Source: Whitmania pigra (Eukaryota > Annelida > Clitellata > Hirudinida > Haemopidae). From it: a stretch of 64,000 nt of DNA. A program made the translations under genes and the position numbers. The DNA lies in contig JAJTWR010000471.1 in the NCBI GenBank assembly GCA_021613335.1, positions 111,001 through 175,000 on the forward strand. Direction: 5' to 3'. The notes under the pieces are model-generated. The model was not told the origin of the DNA. It made no database searches and saw only the letters and a list, made by a program, of their open reading frames with translations. Each line of letters begins with the position of its first letter. Within the stretch, counting starts at the first letter, position 1. This document shows positions 42,957 to 56,100 of the stretch, piece after piece.

Positions 42957-45900
42957 TCATTCGTTGTAACTGGAAACAATCACGTCTCTAATTAACAGAA
43001 AGGTGAAGAAGATCGTTGTTATTTCCAAGATTATCGAGATGATGCTGTCCAAGATTCTATAGAACAATTCTTCTCTGGGAGTCATGTATAGCCTCGGATT
43101 ATGGTAGCCCCTCTGAGGTTTCTTGCTCGTTTCAGCCATCCGAGAGTTCCACTATATTATCGTGGTTACCATGAGACGCAATTCCATAACAAAGAAATGT
43201 TACACCTCTGTTTTAATTGCGATTTGATCGCTTGGTATCAACTCGTATTTAAGGCACGCTGTTCGAAACGTATTTTTAAAATGGCATCGACGTGGATATT
43301 TCGCCGAGTTACGTTAAGTTTCATTAATCGATGAAGCATGTTGTTGTGGTTATTGTAGATTCAAAATCTGGTAGCATGATAAAACCACTTTATTAAATCG
43401 TAGAAGTGTCAAGAAAAAAACAGTCCAACATGCGATATATGTTTTGAAATCGACATTGAGTATTCCAGCAAGACAAGTACCAATCTTAACCATGATGGGG
43501 TCGCAAGGTATCATCGGATATTCTATCAAAGTTACCCTGAACAAAATACATTTTTCTTCAACTTTTGTAAAAAAAAATATTGGCAATAATGTTGACAGGA
43601 GATTGTAGAGATGTCATAAACTAAAAGCTGATTAACCATAGTATGAGATCTTCTGCAATAGTGGCTATGTTGGCATACCATAAAACGAGTAAATAGCTGA
43701 CGTGCAAGGATTCTCTGTGGCTCAGGAGACCCTTTTCAGAAATTTGTGAACACATTTTTAATGAAACCAATTTCAAGTGTAATTTAATAAGTAATAGTAA
43801 AATTAATTAAATGTATTTTAATATAATATGAAATGTATCTAAATGTGAATCAATTTACTGGCAACTTAATTTAGTTGTCATTTTAAGCTAATTAAATGCA
43901 GCTCGTTGTTTAAATTCTCTTCCAGTCATAACTATAATCATGGAATGCAATAATAAATAATTACGATCGCACTCGTAACACTAACTCATCAAAACAATAC
44001 CATCAATGTTTCCATACCTAAAAACGACAGCCAATCAAAACCACGCAGGACATAATCTTTAATAAATGCACAATAGGACATTTATATTCATGGTATAGTC
44101 ATACTGGCTTGGAAATTCGAATGAAAAACTGTGAGAATCCTTGTTGCCTTCGTATGTGCTCTTGTGTCATAATCTAACTACTATTACTTATTCTGATAAC
44201 CAGGATCATTCAGGACTTTGAAAAGGGTGTGATCATCCAAAAAGTTTAGGAGGCTTCTTTATTTTGTGAAAAACAAAAATAGGGTCGTGATTCAATCTGA
44301 GACCCCCTTTGAAGCAGAGTCCCGGGCCAAGTGGCCCGTCCCTCCCCTATTGATACCAAATGTTGCGAATTATTTGTTAATGGTATTTTAAATATTTCGC
44401 CTCATAAAGTCTTAAATTTTCTATGATTATTGATTAATAAAAAAATTATTTCAGCTTAAATTCTTAATTTGGACCTATATAGAATCGGTCAATGAGTAGA
44501 AAAAAACGTCAATAAGTGACGAATTGCAAGAGGAAGTCTGAAATCTTTTATATCGCATTATCTCAACAATAAACTGGTTTTAAATAAATGTAGTTTCTGT
44601 ATTTGTTTTTGTCTGATTTCGTTCAGAAATCATACTTCTAGGGGGACAATGGCAACAGATTTAATTGTCTTAATTGAACGGAGGGCAACGGCCCCTTGAC
44701 TTCAGACTAGACGCAGGAAAAGGTCATCTCATGTTTCATGATGGTTTGCCCTCCCAAATTTTGACTAGAAGCAAAAAAAATTTCGTCTTCTCATGTTGTG
44801 CAAGGGTTTGTCCCCAGCCTTGGACAATTTTGAAATGACGTCTCGGGTTAAATTTCTTAATAAATGAACTAAAAATTAAAAAATACGACCCAAACATGAA
44901 ACAAAATTAACATTTAAAAGAAAGTCTTTTATCGGTGAAAACAAACCGAAGACATTTGATTTTAAGAGCGAAACTCGACCCTAGAAATGAACTCACTTGA
45001 GGATTGTCATTCATTTCTGAAACTCGGAGCTGATAGTTACCGATAGCGTCGAAGATTCCAAAACTTTTGTTTCCGTGTGACTCGTTCGTAGACCGAACCG
45101 TGAGATAAACTCCCTCAAAAAAAATATTATCCGTCATGTTCTTCAGGTGAATATGTACTGAAATGATTAAAGGATTTAGATTGTTACTCAGATTTTATTC
45201 ATTAAAGTATGAATTACTAAATGAAATATAATTATCGAGTGATTCTTTCAAGATTTAAATGTTTCATTACATTGTTATTAAATGAAAAGCTGAAAAGCTC
45301 ATTTACACAAAAAATTATTGCAATTAGCTCGTAATAAGTTCAGTTATATTAAGTAATGGACCTTTAAAAGATAAAGTCGTTTAAGAGGTCCACTGACAGG
45401 GAAAGGGAAAGTCAATAATTTGTGAAATTATGAACATCGAAGCCACGAAGATGATTAAAAGCAAAAGTTCACCAACTTCAAACTATGAGGAGCCAGAATT
45501 TGTGACATTTGTTTGCATGATGGACTCCATACTCGGGTTTTTCAGAAATTGGTCAAATAGGAAACAAAGATCGTGTGGATGACAGTACATTCAATAAATT
45601 AAAATAATATATAAAATGAATAAAATCAACTCACTGCTCGAAACTATTTGATCAGGGAAGAAGCACTTCGTTATGACTGTTACTGTAAAGGAGCAGTTTG
45701 GTCTTTCGTAGGACATGCCACTAGGCAATTCGGAACTTGAGCCGTCACTAGTAACATTCAGAATGTAAGTCTTTGCTTCTGCACTTGTTTTGTGATCTGT
45801 ACTCGGCATGCTCCTTGTGCTCCCCTGGTAGGTAGTGCTTCTTTTGTAGGTAGTGCTCCTTTTGTGGGTAGTGCTTCTTTTGTAGGTAGTGCTCCCTTGG

Positions 45901-46112
45901 TAGGTAGTGTTCTGTTCGAAAAATGTACTTTCTCGGTGATCTGTACTCGGTTTGGACAACGTACTCTCATCATGTTCTGTGCTCATAATATGCATTGTGC
46001 TAGTGTTGTTGGAACAGCCGAATTTCACTGTCATGGTGAAAAGAAACGACAAAAATAGCCCAAACACCACAGGTGACTGAAACATGAAATGTTTCTCAGA
46101 TTCGACATTCAC
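42957..46112 (-). CDS. Unrecognised mucin-like multi-pass membrane protein
   Basis: Six phase-matched exons: 45635-46112, 44997-45157, 44080-44160, 43637-43731, 43389-43536, 42957-43112 (372 residues). Residues 1-35 include a signal peptide (MFQSPVVFGLFLSFLFTM). Next is a Thr/Ser-rich stretch with heptad-like repeats (TTYKRST, TTYQGST) that could be O-glycosylated, from a 21-bp repeat at about 45830-45905. Then an ectodomain with Asn-X-Ser/Thr sites (NVTSDGSS, NCSFTV, HLKNMT, TNESHGN, GNKSFG), followed by hydrophobic segments LHVSYLLVLWYANIATIAED, TYIACWTVFFLTLL and SIISIILEITTIFFTFLLI, and a short tail VSSYNE. I do not recognise the family. The 44080 donor (aat|gtccta) is weak, so an exon could be missing there. 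It may be a lineage-specific surface protein. Confidence 0.55.
44640..44835. repeat. Interspersed repeat, two adjacent copies
   Basis: 'gacttcagactagacgcagg' with 'aaaaggtcatctcatgtttc' and then 'attttgactagaagcaaaaa' with 'tgtgcaagggtttgtcccca' are two head-to-tail relatives of the repeat at 30046-30105. They lie inside the intron between exons 2 and 3 of the mucin-like gene. No coding potential is seen. Confidence 0.45.
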
Positions 46113-46149
46113 TTAACGCGCATTTAAACCGCCATTTGTAACTTTGAAT

Positions 46150-47140
46150 TTTTAATTTCGATTTTTAATAATTAATACGATTCGCTAACATCATTTTCCT
46201 CAAAATTAATTCCGAACATAAAGACGAACATTGCAATTGTTTAAGAGTAGCATGTTTATAAAAATAACAAACGTCACAAAATGCTCTCATGCGTTCTACT
46301 CACAGTCCATTCCTAATATTGTGATAAAATCCTTAAACCCATTTCCACACTAATAGTTCGTCTTTCTTCTGAGGTTACATAAATCCGTAAAATTTTAATA
46401 TCTGGAGCACAGACTCCGATGATGCATTTAAGTTAATTTGAATTGGATGAGATAAAACAATTTTAATTTCACAATTTTTAAGTCGATATAGTCATCTTAA
46501 TAGATCTTAATCTTTAGTCAGATAAATGAGAGATCACAAAAAAAATAATTCTTTTAAAAAACAAGGCAACAGACGTTTCAAAATCTGGCTTTTGCCTGGA
46601 AGTGTAAAACTCTTAAAGGGGTGCCCCAAAACTTGCGGAGTTAAATAAACTGCGAATTTAATGTTGAAGTGATTCAGGACTTCATACTGATCTCCAAAAA
46701 GTAAATTACATAATTTATAATTACATAATTTATAACAAGAAAATCAAAACTTAAGCGAGGCATTAAGCATTTGTCTGCTCTAAGCTTACGATAACATTTC
46801 GTGGTCTTTAACCCTTTCCAAACGAAACAGCTTTTTTTATGAAGACGCTTTGCTGGATAATATCAATTATAATATCCAGTGTATATATAAATTATAATAT
46901 CCAATAGATATATTAATTATAATATCCAGTGGATATATCAATTATAATATCCAGTGGATATATGAATTGATAAGTACATTTGAAATGCTGAAATGAAGCT
47001 TTTTAGTTTTCTGGAGATGTACTGAAATTATATTAAATTCATGATGTTGGCCAACATCCAGCTATCGTTTACATATTGCTTTATTTCCAATGATGTATAA
47101 ATCCTTGTTGCATTTGAGTCTTAATAATATTATCATCAAT
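46150..47140. other. Intergenic interval with a 31-bp palindromic repeat
   Basis: Between the mucin-like gene and the end of URB1. At about 46860-46975 four copies of 'attataatatccagtggata' type units stand in tandem. Each is partly self-complementary (atatcc...ggatat) and could fold into small hairpins. No gene is seen otherwise. Confidence 0.55.
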
Positions 47141-47145
47141 TCAAA

Positions 47146-50100
47146 TCAGTGTTCGACAGGCAAGGGAAATATAAATCCTTTGTTCTTGAAAATAATCTCA
47201 GTTCTTGCAGCCTCCTTCGTCGCACTGTTGCGCATTTCAGTGAGTGTTGATCTCAGTGCCGAGGAAAAACTGGATTGAAACAAACAAATACAATTAACTA
47301 AGTATAGAATTAAGATGCAAACATTTGAAAATCTCAAGAATGTACAAACCATAGATTGCTCTCAATGAGATGCTCAAAAGTGAGAAGGAATTCTGCCAAG
47401 ACAGTTGGAGAGAGAACCTGATTCTCATCAGAATCTTGTTCCATATTGTTGGAAATATTTCTGCCTGAGTGCACGGCCTTCCAACATGCCTGGAGTAGTT
47501 GTACGAGTTTTTCATTGATTACCTGGAGTGATGCAGGAAACGATGAACTTTGATGAGAGGTTGTACTTGTCCACTTCTTGTTCAAGTTGCCAGAGAAAGC
47601 AAAGCTGCATGGTACATTGAATAAGTCAAATGTCAAAACATTACAAGTTTCTGGTTCAATGACTTTTGCATATCACCATGCATTGTTTGTCTTGAATAAA
47701 TTAGTGACTCACAAGGCAGCAGTCATCCATGACAGAAATCCATGCTTTTTTATGAGGTTCCAGACGACCGATCTCGAGTTGAAGCACATGTTGAGCAAAA
47801 TGTTCAGTATGAGCACCTGCACATTTGTTTATTATTTCATGTCAGATAGGATCACATCCATGATGGCACACATTGATGGAATTAATATAAGACGGTATAA
47901 ATGTATAAATGATAATAATAGCCTGGTAATAATCAGAAGATAATCCACCAGTCCATATGAAAGCTATCTTAATAGCTCTTAACTCTTAAGTTACTACATT
48001 TTAGGCCCAAAATAAATTACTTGCAACGATGTCTGATTAAATTAATACCACGGACCTTGTTTGCCTGGTCGCACAGAGGTGAGTTGTAGAAAGTCATGAT
48101 GCACTTGAATAACCTCCTCTTCTCACAAATGTGGTAATCCTTCGTTTCCCTCAATCCATCTGCAAGCATTTCCAGGAACCAGATTCTTTCTTTTTTGTGC
48201 TGAAGGAATGTTTTAATTCAAATTTTTAAAAAGAAAAACTAATGAAAAATAATAATAAAATCAGGATAGGAAATGGTTTTAATTGTTGATGAATTAAAAC
48301 TGAAAGCACTTCAATGCTTACCTCCATTGAAGAACTGAAGAATAATTTGTAAAATTCTGGAACGTTGTGCAGGTCGATGGCTGGTTTGATGAGCATGAAT
48401 TGGTTGACAAGGACATACATGTGGTGATCTGAGAAAGAAGTTGATCAATTAATAATAAATTAATAAAAACAATAATACAAAAAATAATGATTGCAATTTA
48501 TTAACTCACAGCACAAGTTGATTGCCAACTATGCATGCACCGACAAACAATGCATTAAGATCGCCAATGCAACACCTAAACATTCAAACGAAAATAAAAT
48601 ATCGCTTCGGACGGAAACCTGGTTTGAGAAGGATGCTCGAAGCTCTGATGAGAAAAACAGAAACAATGCTGGAGAGTTTGAATCCATTTCCTTCCATGCC
48701 ATTCTTGAGTGCATCCAACATGCACATGACTTGCTGCTTGTCGATGAACTTTGATTCTTCGAGACGACCTCTGAAGGTCGACAATATCGTCGCACCGAGA
48801 CTTCTCACGGAGTCCTCGTGGCTGGTGAGGCTCGCGATGGCCAGTCCCAGACAATTTTTTTCTATGAACTTTCTGCAGTCAACGTCTGAAAAGTAAAATC
48901 AATCTTTGCAATGAAAACCCATTTTAAACAAAATAACAATCCATGCTTTAAGAATGCTATGTTAGTAATTTTAATGCGAATGTTGCTCATCAAGCTTCAG
49001 TAACGAGTGAAATCAGCATTTTTCAAGTTTAATTAAAAGTTATTTCAGGATTACTTTTGTCCATAAGGTGGTAGAATATGGGCAGGAAGTAGCATGGGTT
49101 GTAATATTTGTGTGGCTCTTTGTCTTTGGTGCTGTAGCCATCCTCTTTGTTGAATGGACTATACGCAGAACACTGATAAAATAATTCATGTTTCATTCAC
49201 TTGAAAATACTTTTTAAACGACTACAAATTAAATATTAACACCACTTAATTACAGAAACTCTTGCAAGCATTTAGGAAGCAAATGAAGCCTTCACAGAGG
49301 TTGAAAGACTCAACCACTGAGCAACTGAAGACTTCTTAATTGATTAAAAACTGAACAAAAACACGTCTGAATATCAAGTTGTTCCACCAACATCAAGTTT
49401 GCCTGAAAATGGGAAGTTTAATGCCGCATCCATCATCATCTTCGGATCAACTTGATCGAGCAGTTCGTTCAGGCCGTGGTCGAGAACGTTGGCAAACAGG
49501 ACCTTCTTGCTTGCTTGATAGTCAACTGCTTTTTGACCCCAATAATAAGGCCTGTGCAGTTGAATCAAATTTCAGAATTACCATTATTATAAATTTTAAC
49601 ATTCTATATGGAACAATATCATTACTTATTATTTATAATTACTTATAATTAGAAAATTAATTCAATTAAGTTGTTGTATTTATTTAAATAACATGAAAGC
49701 AATTCAAACTTGTGCTGCAGAACATCAGCTCCTTTCTCCTCCGACATGCGAAGTAAACTGAGGATGCATTTGTCTGCAAATGTTGATTCAATGGTTGTTA
49801 ATTGCATTCATGCATCGTAACTACTTTCAATGCTTCATCTATCATATGCTTCAATGGTTGGAATGAATTGGTTGGTATTATTAAAATACTTCTTTACTGT
49901 CGTCAAGTAAAACAACAAGTAATGTAACTCACCAGTCGTGGAAAGGGTTGCAGAGAATGCTCCGAACAACATCGACACCAGATTGGCAGTGCAACATTTG
50001 TCGGGAACGGCACTGGCCAGAGTGTGCAGAAGTTTAAAGACGCTTTCTGTAAATTAGGTTGTTATTATTACTTTCACATTCGATGATGATTGTTTAATAC

Positions 50101-53100
50101 TTAGATATTGATTAAGTTATAACTAAATATATACTTGATAATATGATTATCAAATAAGCACAAAGAAATGCATAAACAATGTGTCTATTCATAAGCACCA
50201 CTTTTACAAGTTGCAAATTACAACTAAGTTACAAGTTATTAAACTTATTTTCAAAACAGCCTTTGAAACTATGGTCAAATTCAGAAACACAATCCTTAGC
50301 CTAACGAGCATGCCATGAATCCACCATCAAATTTTACCTTTCTCTGGTGAGCTGGTCTCCAAAGCGATGACCTTCAAGAACATTGAATGACCGAGCACCA
50401 TGCTGAAGACGTCTGGTATGGATGGATGGATGGATGGATGGATGGATGGATGTATGGATGGATGGATGGATGGATGGAGTGACGATGGAGGAATCGACGG
50501 GGAATCGGCGTCAACGACGAACCGATAGATTACAGATGATAAAGTGTTGATGAAGGACTTGTTCATAAGGTGATGCCTGAATTAATTTTAAATTTATCAA
50601 TTATTTATAAATAATTATTAATAATTACCAATATTAATTACAATATAGTTACTTACTTGAGACCAACTTTAACAAATTTACTCCAGTGTTCTGATGTCGT
50701 TTTTACAATGTCATCACTGGCTATCTTATCACTGAACATCTGTTTGTTAAGTTTGATAAATCTTGATAGTTTAAATATTATTTTCATGAAAACCACTGGC
50801 TTCAAGTTACCAGTTTCCAATAAATGATGATTATCGACAAATAATGAATATCTATAATATAATATAAAAATATAATATTCATCTTGAATGAAAATATTAC
50901 TTCAAACAAATTCTCCATTGCTTCAAAAACCGATTGTATGAGTTCCATCTTGCCATTGCTTGGATCACCAGCAGAGCACATCAACTTCACAGCATGCATC
51001 CACAAGCTATGTCCTACATTCCTTGTTCTATCACCGGCTGAAATTTTCAATAATAATTCATAAGTAACACATGACACCTTAATTATTTTAACAATACTCA
51101 GCAATACCTAATTTGTATTAATAATATTTTTGATATTACAATTTCAACAACTTTGTACTTTCCTTACCTTTTGAGCACCTCACAAACTCCACGAGTATTC
51201 CCAAGTAATTCGTCCAGTTTTCTTCTGACGACCAAACCTCTTTGTTTGCCTCCAACCACATTGACAATTCTAACAAAAATTGCTGATTTTCCCTTGGAAT
51301 GATTTTCACCTGAGAAGCACAACAACATTCGTTGCAAACAAAAACTTGAAACACGCATCGTATCGAGTCGTATTTGTCTAACCAAATCCTCGACAAAGTT
51401 GAGCTTGATCTTCTGAGAAGACGAAACCAGATGATAAAAGAAGGATTTCTTTTTCTTGTTCGAGTTCAAAAGTTCCAAGCCTTGCGATGGTTTCATTTTA
51501 ATGAAATTCAAGATGAAGTCAAAAGAACACCTCAATGATTCATCTGAAAGCCTGGTCTTCATGATTCTCTCCTTCAAATATTGTGTCATCCCAACAAAAA
51601 GTTCTTCATGTTCCAAAGCATCTGGAATTTCAAAAATGAACATCGCTAATTTTCAATAATTATTAACCTCTCAAAACAATTTGTTTGCTAAATGTAGCAA
51701 AACAAACCTCTTCTTGAAAGAGTCTTTTGGCCGCCTCGGTCAATATTTTGATGTCGTGTTCGTCACTCGAATCTTCTTGCGGGGCGTTCAAAATGAAACC
51801 GGTGCAAAATCTCCTCACCAGTTCGTCGGGCAAAAGCAGCAAAAAGCTCTTCACAATCTTCATCAATTGATTTCTCGTCACTGCAACCGAAGAAATGAAC
51901 GTTCAATGACACATGAAATGGCAACACTGTCGTGCACGAAAGCATCATGTTTTTATTTTTTTAGCTTTGAAAGTTTTTATTTACCATTTGATTCCTTCCC
52001 CTCCAAACGTTCCAAGACAAGTACTTGTACTTTCTTGACCGGCACACTGAGTACAACCTCCAAGGTTTTCTGATCTATCACTCGAGGAAGCTTTTCAGCC
52101 ATCAATGCGAACCAATCGTTTACGACCGCCGAAGCGGATGATTGGTTCAAGAAAAATGTCTGCAAGAAGCTACTGCTGAAAACTTGGGTGCAAGTCTCTT
52201 CAAAAATCGATTTGCAAATCTCTGCTTTCTTTGAATGTTCGAGGACTGGAGCTTTCTGAGCGGTGACATTGTCATCTTCCTCGACATCATCCTCCTCTTT
52301 CCTTCCTTCCGAATGATCATCAATTCTCATTGTGTTCAACTCCCTTATGCTTGTACTCAATTTTTCCAGATAATTATTGAGTTTAGCCATTTCATCTGAC
52401 TTGCTAGAATCAGTTTTCTGCAAACCACAAATTATATTGATAGTTTATCCATAATTTAGAGCCAAATTAAAAAATTTTGTAGAATATTAAATTATAAAAT
52501 ACAAGAATGCTGCACTGACTGATAGCTTGAAAGCTTCTACAGATGATTCAAAGCAGTTCATCTTGATGCGATATTGAAGACTTCTGACGTCAGAAGTGGT
52601 CAGGTTTTCAGGAGAATCAATTTCAAATGCTGCACACTTGTTTTTCTTTTTCAACTTCTCTGATGTCTGTGAATACAATGCTCAACTATTAGTAAAATCA
52701 TCATTATTGTTGTAACTCATTATTTAATTACAAAATATATTTTATGAATTACCAAGAAATCGATAACAAGTTTTGACTTGGACAATCCCCCGTTCTTGAA
52801 GACTTCGTGTGAATGCAACTGAGACGATGTCCGGACGGGATCCACGGATGTTGCCACAATGTCAAAGACGCACTTGTCGACATAAGAATCTGAAGTATAG
52901 TTGATCATATCATTTAAAAAGCCTTCAAACAAAGAACTTAACAAACTTAATAAAGAACAAAATTCATCAATTTGTTAATCACAGGTAACCAACCAATTAA
53001 CGTGTCTCCTTGTACTTGCTCCAAAGATGTCCTTAAAAACAAACTCAAATCTGTGTGTTTGCCAGCCTTGTCCGATGTTCCGAGCGATGATGCGAGATTG

Positions 53101-56100
53101 TTGAGAAAGAATTTGATGCACTTCTTGGTGTACTTCTTTGGCTTCTCTTCATCTGCAGGTCTCAAGTTTCTGAGCCAGCTCCTAATCTCGTCGATGGAAG
53201 CGAATGCACCAGACTCCAAAAGAACCTGGTTATCAAAGCTTCATTTTGATTGCCAACAAAATAAATATAAATTTATATTATAAGAATATAAAATAAACTG
53301 ATTTTTAGAATCACGATTGAGAATTGTCAATTTAAAATCATCTCAACAACGATGTTAACCTGAGAGAGGGCATCCAGTAGCATGACACGAGACATATCAG
53401 CATCATCAATTTCCTCATCTTTCAACAGCAGTTCAAGTGATGTTTTAAGGATGAGATTCCTTTCCAGTTCAGAGTCACGTACAAATTTTTCGAGCGGAAT
53501 TCTGCGCAGGAGGATGGTTTGCCAAAAATGCAGCAACAACTTTTTAATGTGGATTCCAGAGGTTTCGGAAGAAATCTGAACTGATCCATCGTCCGATGCG
53601 ATTGCACCTTTTGATCTCCTTTTGGGGGTCTTTGAGTCCTCGTTTGTGGAATTGCTATTCAGAACAGTTTCAACAGTGGTGACGATTCTGTCCACAGAAG
53701 TTGAAACTCCGTTTAATTCATCATCATCATCATCTCCAAGTGAGGTCAAGTTGCACATGACCTGCAGGAACTGTCCAATGACTTCTGATTGGTCGATGGC
53801 AGGTAGTTCTGTAATGTTTTACATTATGTTACATTATCATCACAAAACATTGTATAATCTACAAGACATCAACCCTGCTGAATCAATTCCTTTGCTCTTT
53901 TTCTGTCTTCACTCTCTCCATCATCATCATCCTTCTTTTCCTTGCTGACAAATCTCTCCATTCTTTGCACCATTTGAGCAAACGTAGGGAGATTCTAAAC
54001 AATAAATTAGATAACTAATTAATTACCAGTATTAGTTATTTATTACTAATTTGTAGAAAATTTAATCAAACTAAACAAAAAACCTTTCTAAGGCCTTCGT
54101 CGAAGGCTGATTCAAACTCATGGTAGAAATGTTTGCTATTTTCATAGAGGTCGCTACAGGACATTCTTTCTTGCTTTATTAGCTGCTTGGCTTTCAAGAG
54201 CCTCTCAGTGTTGGTGTTAAGAAAGTTTAAACATCTTGCCATCACCTGGTCTTCGTGTTGCTCCTTAACAATTAAAAATTAATTTTGAAATAGCATCAAG
54301 TATTTTGTTTTTAACAATGAATTATAAATATTTAATACTTATATCTTACCAACAATCCATTCAATAATTTGTTCCAAATTTCAGCTGGTGGCAAAACATG
54401 TCTGACATAATTTTCCCCCATTTTCTGAGGATCACCAGAAAGCAGGAAAAGGGGGAATGTCCTTGGAGTGAACACCTGACCTTGGAACACCTAAAAACAT
54501 TCATTGATGGTTCTTTGATCATAATTAAGTATAACCTCGTAATGAATATTTATTATATAAGTAAACATACAAATTTTGATCATAATTAAGTATAACCTCT
54601 TAATGAATATTTATTATATAAGTAAACATACAAATTGTGATCGTAATTAAGTATAACCTCGTAATGAATATTTATTATATAAGTAAACATACAAATTTTG
54701 ATCATAATTAAGTATAACCTCGTAATGAATAATTATTATATAAGTAAACATACAAATTTTGATCATAATTAAGTATAACCTCGTAATGAATAATTATTAT
54801 ATAAGTAAACATACAAATTTTGATCGTAATTAAGTATAACCTCGTAATGAATAATTATTATCTAAGTAAACATACAAATTTTGATCATAATTAAGTATAA
54901 CCTCGTAATGAATAATTATTATCTAAGTAAACATACAAATTTTGATCATAATTAAGTATAACCTCGTAATGAATAATTATTATATAAGTAAACATACAAA
55001 TTTTGATCATAATTAAGTATAACCTCGTAATGAATAATTATTATATAAGTAAACATACAAATTTTGATCATAATTAAGTATAACCTCGTAATGAATATTT
55101 ATTATATAAGTAAACATACAAATTTTGATCATAATTAAGTATAACCTCGTAATGAATATAATAAGTAAATATACAAATTTAGGTGTTAAAAAAGATGCTA
55201 AACTAAAAATTATATAAAAAAATAAACAAAACATAATACCAACAAAAAAGTATTAAACAGTCTACCTGAGTTACGAATTCAGAGCAGGCGAACCAATTTC
55301 TGGACACTCTGGGCACGAGGCATCCTGCAAAACTCGAAGCACCGAGGAAGAAATGAATCTGATCCGGACAACTCGAGAATATCTCGGTGGCCAAAGCACA
55401 CATGAGCGGGTCCTTGTAAAATGATTGAGGAAGATTTTGGAGGAGATTCGTAATGACGTGGTTGGGATTTCTGGAAAAGAAAATAATTCATTGGTAACAA
55501 AAAAACTTTAAATAAAATAAATATTATCAATAAAAATGTTATCGATCGACTCACTGTCCTGAAATGATTGGTGCAGACTTGTCCTTGAAAATTATTCCGT
55601 TTCTGAACGAGGAGCACAACGGAACGAGCAACTTGTGAACGTGCGAACGAACGGTAACTTGCTCCTCTGTCATATTGTCAAGGTCAAACTGTAAATTAAA
55701 TATGGTACGTTGTCATTGGTTTTTAGGAATAAAAAATATCTGGTAATTAATTAAATAATAATAGCAGAAAGCATTTGATATAACATTGTTTTATAAGACA
55801 TTGCAAATGAAATCGAATTAATGCAAACAGACTCACAGATGATGGTTTTTCTTCAGCTGATTTCTTTGACTTATTCTTGTCTTTCTTTGAGCCAGCCATC
55901 TCCTGCCAGCTCTTTGCCCCAGTCCAGTTGTACAACCGACAGAGTGCCTTCAGAGATTTCTCATTGAAGAGCCTTATTTTGAAGGTCTTCGTCAGGGTCG
56001 TGTTGTTGACAATCTGATTAAAAAGAGATCATGTTGTGCTTGATTCCATCTCATCATTTCAAGTCGAACAAACTCACAGAAACCAAAACGGCAGTCAAAA

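Noticed and set aside
45758..46058. Alternative repeat-rich frames over the mucin-like exon
   Set aside because: They are shadows of the signal-peptide-bearing frame 45635-46112, which alone joins in phase to later exons.
48491..48896. Plus-strand frames over 48.5-48.9 kb
   Set aside because: They are antisense shadows of URB1 exon 27, whose minus-strand reading matches the family well.
51309..51383. Apparent frameshift in URB1 between two overlapping frames
   Set aside because: A short intron (51310-51382) with a good acceptor (tgcttctcag) explains the frame change and both flanks match phase.
54514..55180. Regular repeats as a CRISPR array
   Set aside because: Units adjoin directly with no unique spacers, the genome is animal, and the array is intronic: it is a minisatellite.
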